Below, piece after piece: positions 14,924 to 21,017 of a stretch of 21,017 bases of DNA. The position numbers were made by a program, and so were the translations under genes. Each line of letters begins with the position of its first letter. Position 1 is the stretch's first letter. The notes under the pieces are model-generated. The model saw only the letters and a list, made by a program, of their open reading frames with translations, did not search any database and had not been told where the DNA came from. Source of the stretch: Betaproteobacteria bacterium (GTDB taxonomy: Bacteria > Pseudomonadota > Gammaproteobacteria > Burkholderiales > SG8-41); the NCBI GenBank assembly GCA_025356695.1, contig JANXSE010000391.1, positions 1 through 21,017 of the forward strand, in the 5' to 3' direction.

Positions 14924-15343
14924 ATGGCAACCAACACCATACGCCGGGCACGGCGCCGCAGCTCGCCGGCCGACCAGATGCATCTGCCGCTCGACGAGAC
15001 GGACATCCGGCACAACAACAAACTGCTCGGCGTTTATCGCGACCACAACGCGCACCATGCGATTGTGGTCAAGATCGGCAAGACGCGCATTTCGTTTATC
15101 GAAATGAAAAAGGGGCAATTGACAACGCGCTCGCTGCCCGACACCAAATTCTTCGGCCTGCGCGGCTTTGAGCGCATCGAATATCCGATCGAGCGCGCCG
15201 TGGAGAATTTTCTCAAACACGGCGGTGGCGTCTCCGACGCAGCGCGGCGCTCGTTGCTGGCACTGGCGCGCACGCAGAAGCCGGCCGCCCCCGAACAACT
15301 CGAACTGGGCAATGTGCCTGATCTTGGAGATGAACTGAAATGA
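14924..15343 (+). CDS. Small protein of unknown function, coupled to a dehydrogenase gene
   Basis: I do not recognise this 139-residue protein. It has a very basic start (MATNTIRRARRRSS), then DQMHLPLDETD, a compact middle with alternating strands (KLLGVYRDHNAHHAIVVKIG, TRISFIEMKKGQL), a short helix EYPIERAVENFLKHGGG, and a Pro/Glu-rich tail. There is no signal peptide or membrane segment, so it is probably cytoplasmic; the basic N-terminus could bind nucleic acid or be disordered. That it is real is supported by its codon use and by the ATGA overlap with the next gene, a 3-hydroxyisobutyrate-dehydrogenase-like enzyme. An earlier in-frame GTG at 14897 would add nine residues, but ATG 14924 gives the more natural start. 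No function is proposed. Confidence 0.7.
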   Translation: MATNTIRRARRRSSPADQMHLPLDETDIRHNNKLLGVYRDHNAHHAIVVKIGKTRISFIEMKKGQLTTRSLPDTKFFGLRGFERIEYPIERAVENFLKHGGGVSDAARRSLLALARTQKPAAPEQLELGNVPDLGDELK

Positions 15344-16242
15344 AACCAGCAGTCGGTGTGGTCGGTCTGGGCATCATGGGCGGCGCGATGGCGGAGGCGC
15401 TGCTCGCCGCGGGCTACAAGGTTTGCGGTTTCGATGTGAACGCAAATGCCTGCAAACGCCTGAAGCGCGCCGGCGGCAAAGTGCTGGCCTCCGCCGCGGC
15501 GGTGGCGGGCAGTGCGGACATCGTGATTTTCTCGCTGGCGACCGTGCGCGCACTCGATGCAGTGACCAGCGAGGTGGCGGCGGCAAAACCGAAACGCAAA
15601 CCCGTCGTCATCGAAACCAGCACGCTGCCGATCGCCGACAAGGATCGCGCCGCGGCGCTGCTGGCGAAGGCCGGTATGCAAACGCTGGACTGCCCGATCA
15701 GCGGCACCGCGGTGCGCCTGAAAGAAGGCAGCTGGACAATATTCGTCAGCGGCGCGCCGGCGGTGGCGCGCAAGGCCAAAGACGTTCTCGCCGTGTTTAC
15801 GAAAAACGCGCCTTACGTCGGCGCCTTCGGCAACGGCCTGCGCATGAAATTCATTGCCAACCACCTGGTGGCGATCTACAACGTCGCGGTCGGCGAAACG
15901 ATGACCTTCGCGCGCAAGATGGGACTCGACGCGCAGCAGGTCTGGGACCTGTTTGCAGCAAGCCCCGTAATCGGCCACGGCGTGTTCAAGTTACGCGGTA
16001 AATTCATGGTCGACCGCAAATATCTGCCGGCGACGATGAAGGTCGAGGTCTGGCAGAAGGATATGCAGGTGATCGGTGATATGGCGAAGTCGGTCGATTG
16101 CCCGACGCCGCTGTTTTCCGCCTGTGTGCCGATTTTCAATGCGGCGATGGCGCAGGGCCTCTCGCAGCACGACACTGCGTCGGTGTGCGAAGTGCTCGAC
16201 GCGATGGCGGGCGGCACCAAAAAAGTCAAACGAAAACGCTAG
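15340..16242 (+). CDS. 3-hydroxyisobutyrate dehydrogenase-family NAD(P)-dependent oxidoreductase
   Basis: A protein of 300 residues, normal for beta-hydroxyacid dehydrogenases, which oxidise 3-hydroxyacids or reduce semialdehydes such as tartronate semialdehyde. The nucleotide-binding motif is GLGIMG (9-14) with an acidic FDVN (31-34) at the end of strand 2, favouring NAD. The substrate motif reads DCPISGT (117-123), and the catalytic lysine lies in GNGLRMKFIANHL (K170), with Asn174 followed by His where Asn is common. The tail is rich in lysine and arginine. ATG 15340 overlaps the stop of the previous gene as ATGA; GGAG at 15326-15329 is ten bases upstream. The substrate is unassigned; its divergence from the paralogue at 16786 suggests different substrates. 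Confidence 0.88.
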   Translation: MKPAVGVVGLGIMGGAMAEALLAAGYKVCGFDVNANACKRLKRAGGKVLASAAAVAGSADIVIFSLATVRALDAVTSEVAAAKPKRKPVVIETSTLPIADKDRAAALLAKAGMQTLDCPISGTAVRLKEGSWTIFVSGAPAVARKAKDVLAVFTKNAPYVGAFGNGLRMKFIANHLVAIYNVAVGETMTFARKMGLDAQQVWDLFAASPVIGHGVFKLRGKFMVDRKYLPATMKVEVWQKDMQVIGDMAKSVDCPTPLFSACVPIFNAAMAQGLSQHDTASVCEVLDAMAGGTKKVKRKR

Positions 16243-16249
16243 TCAGCGC

Positions 16250-16285
16250 GTAGGGTGGGCAGTACGCACACTACGAACCTGCCCG
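16250..16285 (+). repeat. Degenerate GTAGGGTGGGC-type intergenic repeat
   Basis: GTAGGGTGGGC begins eight bases after the stop of the dehydrogenase gene, and GGGCA (16257-16261) can pair with TGCCC (16280-16284). The right half lies in the 3' end of the convergent gene and encodes its last residues. It resembles the widespread GTAGGGTGGGCA...TGCCCACC elements but is imperfect. It is the second of three such units here, all at gene ends. Confidence 0.5.
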
Positions 16286-16702
16286 TTTCTTTTTAGTCTT
16301 TTTCTCCAATGCCTCGATTTCCGGTAGCGCTGCGCTGATGGTGTGAAACGCATCGAGCGCGGCCGGCCCGCCGCAATACAGAAACGAGTGTAGGCAGAGT
16401 TCGCTCAGTTCTTTTTTCGAAATGCCGTTGCGGATCGCACCGCGCAGATGCACGCGGATTTCCGCCGGGCGGTTGAGCGCAATGACCTGTGCCAGCGTAA
16501 TGAGGCTGCGGTCGCGCAGCGACAGACCGGGGCGCGTCCACACCGTGCCCCAGGCGCATTCGGTGGCGTAGTCCTGAAACGGGCGGCTGAACGGATCGGC
16601 GTTCTTGAATGCGCGTTCGACATAATCGGCGCCCAATACTTTCTTGCGTGTGGCGAGTCCCGCCTTGAACGCCTTGCTGCGAACCGGTTTTCGTGTGGCC
16701 AA
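16271..16702 (-). CDS. Carboxymuconolactone decarboxylase family protein (PcaC-like)
   Basis: From TTG 16702 the protein has 143 residues, close to PcaC (4-carboxymuconolactone decarboxylase), which acts in the protocatechuate branch of the beta-ketoadipate pathway. Family features are ECAWGTVWTRPGLSLRDRSL, then LAQVIALNRPAEIRVHLRGA with the conserved His, IRNGISKKELSE, and LYCGGPAALDAFHTI. A lysine-rich tail follows. AGGAGG lies four to five bases before the TTG, which fixes the start; the frame stays open to 16753 but that part has no homology I can see. Single gene, divergent from the dehydrogenase at 16786 and convergent with the dehydrogenase at 15340. Other single-domain CMD proteins look alike, so the exact substrate is not certain. 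Confidence 0.85.
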   Translation of the reverse strand: MATRKPVRSKAFKAGLATRKKVLGADYVERAFKNADPFSRPFQDYATECAWGTVWTRPGLSLRDRSLITLAQVIALNRPAEIRVHLRGAIRNGISKKELSELCLHSFLYCGGPAALDAFHTISAALPEIEALEKKTKKKRAGS

Positions 16703-16741
16703 GTTTCCTCCTGCGGATGATGGTTGTTGTCGGGGCGCGGC

Positions 16742-16747
16742 TATAAT
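16742..16747 (+). promoter_or_regulatory. Candidate -10 box for the 16786 dehydrogenase gene
   Basis: A perfect TATAAT, 38 bases before the GTG start. The hexamer 17 bases upstream (GATGGT) is a poor -35 match, so an activator may be needed. It lies in the 83-bp gap between two divergent genes. Confidence 0.45.
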
Positions 16748-16785
16748 CCGCATTCTGCCATCGAACGTCGAAAGCGAGTGTTGTC

Positions 16786-17670
16786 GTGAGCGAAAAAGAA
16801 AATGTGGGCCTGGTCGGTCTGGGCCTGGTGGGGACCGCGCTGGCGAAACGCCTGCTGGGCGCCGGCATCAAGGTGACGGGTTTTGACATCGACGCGGCAC
16901 GGCGCGAGGCTTTTGCCGCGCTCGGCGGCACGGCGGTGGCGACGGTCGGCGAGGTGGCGCGGGAGTGTCCCCGCATCATCAGTGCAGTGTTCAATACCGA
17001 ACAACTCGCCGATGTCATTGAGGCCGAAGGCGGTGTGCTTGACGCGGTGGCAGGCGCTTCGCGTATCGTGTTGAATGTGACGACCAGCGACCCCGACAAG
17101 GTGGCCGCACTCTCGGCGCGTATCGCGCCGAAAGGCGTGACGCTGCTCGAAGTACCGATCTCCGGCACCAGCGAGCAGATCGTGCAGGGCGACGGCGTCG
17201 GTCTGATCGGCGGCGAGCGCGACGCGTTCGAGGCCTGCGGTGACATACTCGATGCGATCTGTCCGAAGCGTTATTTCACTGGCGCGGTCGGCAATGGTGC
17301 CAAGACCAAGCTCGCGGTCAATCTGATCCTCGGGCTCAATCGCGCAGCCCTTGCCGAGGGGCTGGTGTTTGCGGAGCGGCTGGGGCTGGATCCGCGCGCT
17401 TTTCTCGAAGTTGCGCGCGGCTCGGCGGCCTACTCGCAGATCATGGACGTGAAAGGCGAGAAGTACGTCAACCGCGATTACCTGCCGCACGGCAAGATCG
17501 TCCAGCATCTGAAGGACGTGCACATGATGGTCGATTACGCGCACCGCGCCGGGCAGTCGCTGCCGTTGATGGAAGTGGTGCAGGAACTGCTAGAAGGCAA
17601 CGTCGAACACGGCGAGGGCGATTTCGACAACTGCGCGGTGATCGAGGAAGTGCGGCGGCGTACGCGGTAG
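16786..17670 (+). CDS. 3-hydroxyisobutyrate dehydrogenase-family NAD(P)-dependent oxidoreductase, second copy
   Basis: A protein of 294 residues from GTG 16786. The nucleotide-binding motif is GLGLVG (11-16) followed by FDID (33-36). The substrate-binding motif is EVPISGTSEQ (122-131), the catalytic lysine is in GNGAKTKLAVNL (K175, N179), and the helical C-terminal domain has LAEGLVFAERLGLD and KDVHMMVDYAHRAG. It is clearly the same family as the protein at 15340 but strongly diverged, so probably an older duplication or separate acquisition. The Shine-Dalgarno is weak (AAGCGAG), but a perfect -10 box lies upstream. Single gene between a divergent PcaC-like gene and a convergent Bug gene. Substrate unknown. 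Confidence 0.87.
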   Translation: MSEKENVGLVGLGLVGTALAKRLLGAGIKVTGFDIDAARREAFAALGGTAVATVGEVARECPRIISAVFNTEQLADVIEAEGGVLDAVAGASRIVLNVTTSDPDKVAALSARIAPKGVTLLEVPISGTSEQIVQGDGVGLIGGERDAFEACGDILDAICPKRYFTGAVGNGAKTKLAVNLILGLNRAALAEGLVFAERLGLDPRAFLEVARGSAAYSQIMDVKGEKYVNRDYLPHGKIVQHLKDVHMMVDYAHRAGQSLPLMEVVQELLEGNVEHGEGDFDNCAVIEEVRRRTR

Positions 17671-17673
17671 CGT

Positions 17674-17705
17674 GTAGCCCGGAAGGAGCGCAGCGTATTC
17701 CGGGG
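17674..17705. repeat. GTAGCCCGGA-type intergenic hairpin repeat
   Basis: GTAGCCCGGAAGGAGCGCAG begins four bases after the dehydrogenase stop; CCCGGAA (17678-17684) pairs perfectly with TTCCGGG (17698-17704) around a 13-base loop. It is the GTAG-SCCGGAT...GCGCAGCG type of dispersed repeat, related in layout and in the GCGCAGCGTA core to the element at 6058. It lies between convergent genes and has no T run, so it is not a classic terminator. Confidence 0.65.
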
Positions 17706-17711
17706 AATCAG

Positions 17712-18677
17712 TTACTCCGGCCTCATGCCGCTGGCTTTCACCACTTTTGCCCAGCGCGCGAGTTCCGTTTTGATCAACGCTGCAAACTGCTCGGGCGAGC
17801 CGGCGACGACTTCGTTGCCGTCGGCGGCGAGGCGTTCGATCACTGCCGGATTGCGCATCGCTTTGACGATCTGCGCATTCAATGCCGAGACGATCGCGGA
17901 TGGCGTTCCGGCCGGTGCAAGGACCCCAACCCAACTGGTGAATGCATAGTCGGGGTAACCTGATTCGGCGATGGTCGGCACCTTGGGCAGCAGCGCCGAA
18001 CGCTGGGTGCTGGTGATGGCGATGGCGCGTAGACGATTTGCATTGACCTGCGGCAGCACCGCGCCCAGCGACGGAAAACTCAGCGCCGTTTCGCCGGCGA
18101 TCACCGATGCGAGCGCCGGGCCGCCGCCTTTATACGGAATGTGCAGCAGCTTGACGCCGGCCTGCAGGGCAAAGAGTTCCGCGGCAATGTGCAGATTGGT
18201 GCCCGAGCCGCCCGTCGAGTAACTTAGCGCGCCGGGTTTTGCTTTTGCCAATGCGACGAGTTCCTTCACCGTTTTTGCCGGCAGTGACGGATGCGCGATC
18301 AGCACATAGGGCGCCGACACCACCAGCGACACCGGCGCGAAATCGCGCTCGACGTTGAACGGCAGCTTTTCGAAGAGGCTGGGATTGACCACCAGCGGCA
18401 GCGTCGCGCTGAGCAGCGTATAGCCGTCGGCGGGCGCGCGCGCGACGTATTCGGTGCCGATGTTGTTCGAGGCGCCGGCGCGGTTTTCGATGACGACGAT
18501 CTGGCCTGTCACCTCGGTGAGTTTCTGGCCGACCATGCGCGCCACAATATCAATGATGCCGCCGGGCGAGGTCGGCACGACGATACGGACGGGTTTCGCC
18601 GGGTAGGACTGGGCTGCAGCTGATCCAGCGGTCACGAGGCCGGCGATGGCGATAGCAATGCAGGTCGGTTTATTCAC
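17712..18677 (-). CDS. Bug-family (TTT) periplasmic substrate-binding protein
   Basis: A protein of 321 residues. The signal peptide MNKPTCIAIA ends SAAA-QS (after about 22). Bug segments are YPAKPVRIVVPTSPGGIIDI (25-44, D43), APADGYTLLSATLPLVVNPS, PFNVERDFAPVSLV, KTVKELVALAKAKPG, HIPYKGGGPALASVIAGE, TIAESGYPDYAFTSWVG and APAGTPSAIVSALN. The start is GTG 18677, with GGAG seven bases upstream; an ATG lies between them but is out of frame and closes after four codons. It is divergent from the alpha/beta hydrolase gene at 18759, which may act on its ligand. The loop residues GGIID differ from the commoner GGGTD, so ligand preference may differ from the other receptors. Confidence 0.92.
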   Translation of the reverse strand: MNKPTCIAIAIAGLVTAGSAAAQSYPAKPVRIVVPTSPGGIIDIVARMVGQKLTEVTGQIVVIENRAGASNNIGTEYVARAPADGYTLLSATLPLVVNPSLFEKLPFNVERDFAPVSLVVSAPYVLIAHPSLPAKTVKELVALAKAKPGALSYSTGGSGTNLHIAAELFALQAGVKLLHIPYKGGGPALASVIAGETALSFPSLGAVLPQVNANRLRAIAITSTQRSALLPKVPTIAESGYPDYAFTSWVGVLAPAGTPSAIVSALNAQIVKAMRNPAVIERLAADGNEVVAGSPEQFAALIKTELARWAKVVKASGMRPE

Positions 18678-18734
18678 GTTTCATCTCCTGTCTGAAGTTT
18701 CGGCCAGCCGCCCTGCAATGGCAAGGCTGCATGC

Positions 18735-18740
18735 TAATAT
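18735..18740 (+). promoter_or_regulatory. Candidate -10 box before the alpha/beta hydrolase gene
   Basis: TAATAT, 18 bases before the ATG at 18759, with CTGCAA about 16 bases upstream as a partial -35 match. The gap also serves the divergent Bug gene. Confidence 0.3.
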
Positions 18741-18758
18741 TTGCGCCCGGAGGAATGC

Positions 18759-19604
18759 ATGCCCTATTTCGAACGCGCGGGCGAACCGCGCCTGTATTAC
18801 GAGCTCGACGATTACACCGACCCGTGGAAAAAAGCGCCGACCATCTTGCTGCAGCACGGCTACGCGCGCTCGACCAAATTCTGGTGCGCCTGTGTGCCTT
18901 ATCTGGCGCGCTTTTACCGCGTGCTGCGTCTCGATCTGCGCGGCTTTGGCCAGTCCGATACGAATTTTGATCTGAAAAGCGGATTGAACCTCGCCGCGTA
19001 CGTAAAGGACTTCAACGACCTCTTTGATCATCTCGGCATCGACTCGGTGCATTACTGCGGCGAATCGTCGGCCGGCACGCTGGGCATGGCCTTCGCCGCC
19101 GAATGCCCGAACCGTGTGCGTACGCTGACGGTGATTTCCTCGCCGGTGGCAATGACTGAGGAAGACAAGAAGAGCGCGTTGGCCGGGCATCCCGACCGCG
19201 TCACCGCGCTGACGAAGATGGGCACGCGCGGCTGGATCGAATCGTCGAACGCCGGCCGGCGTTTTCCGGCTGACGCCGATCCGCGCCTGCTGGCGTGGAC
19301 GCTTGATGAAATGGGCAAGTCCGACGTCAATGTCATGATTGCCAGTTTCATCTGGACCTCGAACGTCGACGCCGAACCGTACCTGCCGAAAATCAAGGCG
19401 CCGGTGCTGGCGATTTATCCGCAGTCCGGTGTGATCACTAAGGAAGAGCACATTGACCTGCTGCGCGCGAAAGTGCCGGATATCGACATCGTGCGCATCC
19501 CGCTCAACGCACACAGCCTGCAGATCATTGCGCCGGCGACCTGTGCCGACATGGTGTTGCATTTCATTGCGCGCCATGACGGCATCGCTTGTCACGAACA
19601 ATAA
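18759..19604 (+). CDS. Alpha/beta hydrolase (enol-lactonase/esterase-like)
   Basis: A protein of 281 residues from ATG 18759, with GGAGG five bases upstream. It has the canonical fold: LLQHGYARSTKFW oxyanion region (30-42), RVLRLDLRGFGQSD (54-67), nucleophile elbow VHYCGESSAGT (S103), a cap region (about 130-200), and late His252 in LNAHSLQI. The elbow reads G-E-S-S-A rather than G-x-S-x-G, a tolerated but less common variant. No signal peptide, so cytoplasmic. The overall pattern resembles 3-oxoadipate enol-lactonase (PcaD)-type enzymes, although many esterases look similar. It leads a unit with two ModA-like binding proteins, the first starting 37 bases after its stop. Confidence 0.85.
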   Translation: MPYFERAGEPRLYYELDDYTDPWKKAPTILLQHGYARSTKFWCACVPYLARFYRVLRLDLRGFGQSDTNFDLKSGLNLAAYVKDFNDLFDHLGIDSVHYCGESSAGTLGMAFAAECPNRVRTLTVISSPVAMTEEDKKSALAGHPDRVTALTKMGTRGWIESSNAGRRFPADADPRLLAWTLDEMGKSDVNVMIASFIWTSNVDAEPYLPKIKAPVLAIYPQSGVITKEEHIDLLRAKVPDIDIVRIPLNAHSLQIIAPATCADMVLHFIARHDGIACHEQ

Positions 19605-19641
19605 CCGTAGCAATCGAGAATTCAAAATAACAGGAGGAATC

Positions 19642-20388
19642 ATGCGGAACATAATTAGTGCGCTGTTGATCATGTCGATGGGTGCGGCCGTGGCTGATGC
19701 GGCAGAGGTGCGCGTATTGAGTGCGGGCGCGCCGGAACCCGGCGTACATGCGTTCGCCGCGCTGGCGAAACGCGAAACCGGGCACGATCTGAAAGTCCAG
19801 TACAACACGGCACCGCAGATTGCCAAGCGCCTGGCCGCCAACGAGGTCTACGACATGCTGATTGCACCGCCGGCGGTGGTTGAGCAGGCGGGCAAAGAGG
19901 GTAAGGTGATGGCGGATACGCGCGTGCCGGTTGGCCGCGTCGGCGTTGGCATCATCGTGCGCAGCGGCGCCGCCGCGCCCAATGTCGCCACCGTAGATGC
20001 ATTGAAGCAGGCGCTGCTTGCCGCAGATACCCTTGTCTATAACTCCGCGTCGTCCGGAATCTATCTCGACAAGTTGTTCGCCGGCTGGGGCATCCTCGAG
20101 CAACTGAAGGTGAAGAGCACGCGTTATGCCGACGGCGCCGCGGTGATGGAGCACGTGATCAAGGGCAGCGGTAACCAGATCGGCTTCGGTGCGATCACCG
20201 AGATAAAAATGTACGTGCCCAGAGGTCTGCAGCTGGTCGGGCCGCTGCCGGCCGACGTGCAGAACTACACGTCCTATGAGGCGGTGGTGATGAGTGGCGC
20301 AACCGCTGCCGACGCTACGCGCGCGGTGCTCAAACTGCTGGCGACCCCGGCGGGCAAGGCGGCGTTTGTTGCGGCGGGCGTCGAATAG
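19642..20388 (+). CDS. ModA-like periplasmic substrate-binding protein, copy 1
   Basis: A protein of 248 residues from ATG 19642, with GGAGGAAT just upstream. The signal peptide MRNIISALLI to ADA-AEV is cut after about residue 20. The mature protein has the pattern of type 2 periplasmic binding proteins related to ModA: EVRVLSAGAPEPGVHAFA (22-39), TGHDLKVQYNTA, YDMLIAPPAVV, VGRVGVGIIVRSG, YNSASSGIY (133-141) and GNQIGFGAITEI. In ModA the ligand is molybdate or tungstate, but distant relatives bind other anions or organic acids, and no ModB or ModC gene is nearby here. It lies in a run with an alpha/beta hydrolase and a closely related second copy. The ligand is unassigned. Confidence 0.8.
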   Translation: MRNIISALLIMSMGAAVADAAEVRVLSAGAPEPGVHAFAALAKRETGHDLKVQYNTAPQIAKRLAANEVYDMLIAPPAVVEQAGKEGKVMADTRVPVGRVGVGIIVRSGAAAPNVATVDALKQALLAADTLVYNSASSGIYLDKLFAGWGILEQLKVKSTRYADGAAVMEHVIKGSGNQIGFGAITEIKMYVPRGLQLVGPLPADVQNYTSYEAVVMSGATAADATRAVLKLLATPAGKAAFVAAGVE

Positions 20389-20418
20389 GCGGCATTGCGT
20401 CGCGCAGAGGAGATGCAT

Positions 20419-21017
20419 GTGTCGAAACTGGCTATCGCAATACTTGCGGCTACATCCATTTGCGCTGTGAGCCATGCCGCCGAGGTGCGCATACTCGCCG
20501 GCGGCGCCATGCAGCCGGGCCTGATCGCCGCCGCGCCGGTATTTCGCAACGAGACGGGACACGACATCAAAGTCGAATATGCGATCGGCACGGAATTGCG
20601 CCGTCGCGTCGGTGACGGCGAGGTTGTTGACCTGTTGTTCGCGCCGGTTCCGGTGGTCAGGGAGTTGACGCCGGCGGGCCGGCTGGCTGCTGAAGGACAA
20701 GTGATGGCCGGACGCGTCGGCGCCGGCGTGGTGGTGCGCAAGGGCGCGCCGCTGCCGGATGTTTCCAGTGCCGAGGCGCTGAAGCGTTCGCTGCTGGCCG
20801 CCGACAAGGTCGTTTACAACCGTGCATCAAGCGGCATCTATATTGAATCGATGTTGAAAAAGCTCGGCGTCTATGAAGAGCTGGGCGGGAGGCTGGTGCG
20901 CTACGACGATGGCGTCGCGGTCATGCATCATCTGATGGAAGGCAAAGGCCGTGAATTCGGCTTTGGTGGTATTACCGATATTCTGCTTTATCGCGACAAG
21001 GGCTTGCTGCTGGTCGG
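20419..21017 (+). CDS. ModA-like periplasmic substrate-binding protein, copy 2 (partial, runs off right edge)
   Basis: The first 199 codons are present; the C-terminus lies beyond the window. AGGAG at 20408-20412 is six bases before GTG 20419 but touches the in-frame ATG at 20413, so GTG is the likelier start. The signal peptide MSKLAIAILA to SHA-AEV is cut after about 20. The body parallels copy 1 along its full visible length: EVRILAGGAMQPGL, ETGHDIKVEY, VDLLFAPVPVV, RVGAGVVVRKGA, LLAADKVVYNRASSGIYIE, VRYDDGVAVMHHL and FGFGGITDILLY. This indicates a tandem duplication followed by divergence. What follows to the right, for example transporter genes, cannot be seen. Confidence 0.8.
   Translation, partial: MSKLAIAILAATSICAVSHAAEVRILAGGAMQPGLIAAAPVFRNETGHDIKVEYAIGTELRRRVGDGEVVDLLFAPVPVVRELTPAGRLAAEGQVMAGRVGAGVVVRKGAPLPDVSSAEALKRSLLAADKVVYNRASSGIYIESMLKKLGVYEELGGRLVRYDDGVAVMHHLMEGKGREFGFGGITDILLYRDKGLLLV

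Noticed and set aside
16280..16296. Possible terminator (TGCCC followed by a T-rich run)
   Set aside because: The T-rich part encodes the lysine-rich tail of the convergent PcaC-like protein, and the stem is only five base pairs.
18670..18684. Four-codon leader ATG on the minus strand before the Bug gene at 18677
   Set aside because: The Shine-Dalgarno touches this ATG with no spacing but is seven bases from the GTG start, so the short frame is probably not translated.
18681..19841. Open frame of 386 codons on the minus strand
   Set aside because: Antisense to the alpha/beta hydrolase and the first ModA-like gene; no domain.
1..21017. CRISPR array, tRNA/rRNA genes, insertion sequences or phage genes
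   Set aside because: No regularly spaced repeats, no cloverleaf or rRNA-like stretches, and no transposase or integrase motifs were seen.

Overview
The window is GC-rich, densely coding chromosomal DNA, most likely from a betaproteobacterium of Burkholderiales type. This is inferred from the many Bug/TctC-family periplasmic binding proteins, the catabolic enzyme families between them, GTAG-type intergenic hairpin repeats, and protein style. No rRNA, tRNA, CRISPR array, integrase, transposase or phage gene was seen. Replicon and species cannot be told from the sequence.

Layout, left to right. (1) 1-198 (-): start of a Bug protein, divergent from a UxaA-type sugar-acid dehydratase (366-1913, +) that ends in a clear terminator. 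(2) 1969-3180 (-): a protein with two tandem carboxymuconolactone-decarboxylase-like domains. (3) 3299-6045 (+): Bug, Bug and an archaeal-type (COG2521-like) SAM methyltransferase, packed end to end. A perfect 19-bp inverted repeat follows. (4) 6156-7046 (-): a LigI-like amidohydrolase, divergent from a TctC-type binding protein and an MmgE/PrpD protein (7200-9653, +), closed by a terminator. (5) 9721-9855 (-): a decayed C-terminal remnant that looks like a DapA-family aldolase/lyase. (6) 9948-14818 (+): Bug, TctC-type protein, secreted alpha/beta hydrolase, membrane diguanylate cyclase and a small outer-membrane beta-barrel, closed by a terminator. (7) 14924-16242 (+): a small unrecognised protein translationally coupled to a 3-hydroxyisobutyrate-dehydrogenase-like enzyme. 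(8) 16271-16702 (-): a PcaC-like protein, divergent from a second dehydrogenase of the same superfamily (16786-17670, +). (9) 17712-18677 (-): another Bug protein, divergent from an alpha/beta hydrolase and two tandem ModA-like binding proteins (18759 to beyond 21017, +).

Functional reading. Seven Bug/TctC-type proteins (one partial) lie within 19 kb without any TctA or TctB membrane subunit. They alternate with single enzymes typical of organic-acid, sugar-acid and aromatic ring-fission catabolism. The plausible picture is a collection of binding-protein/enzyme modules for carboxylic acids feeding shared membrane transporters encoded elsewhere, or doing periplasmic sensing. No substrate can be assigned from sequence alone. 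About half of the genes appear to start with GTG or TTG, supported in most cases by Shine-Dalgarno spacing or signal-peptide structure. No obvious new defence or mobile system is present. The oddest items are the archaeal-type methyltransferase, the double-domain decarboxylase-like protein without the usual active-site residues, and the paired ModA-like proteins without transporter genes beside them.
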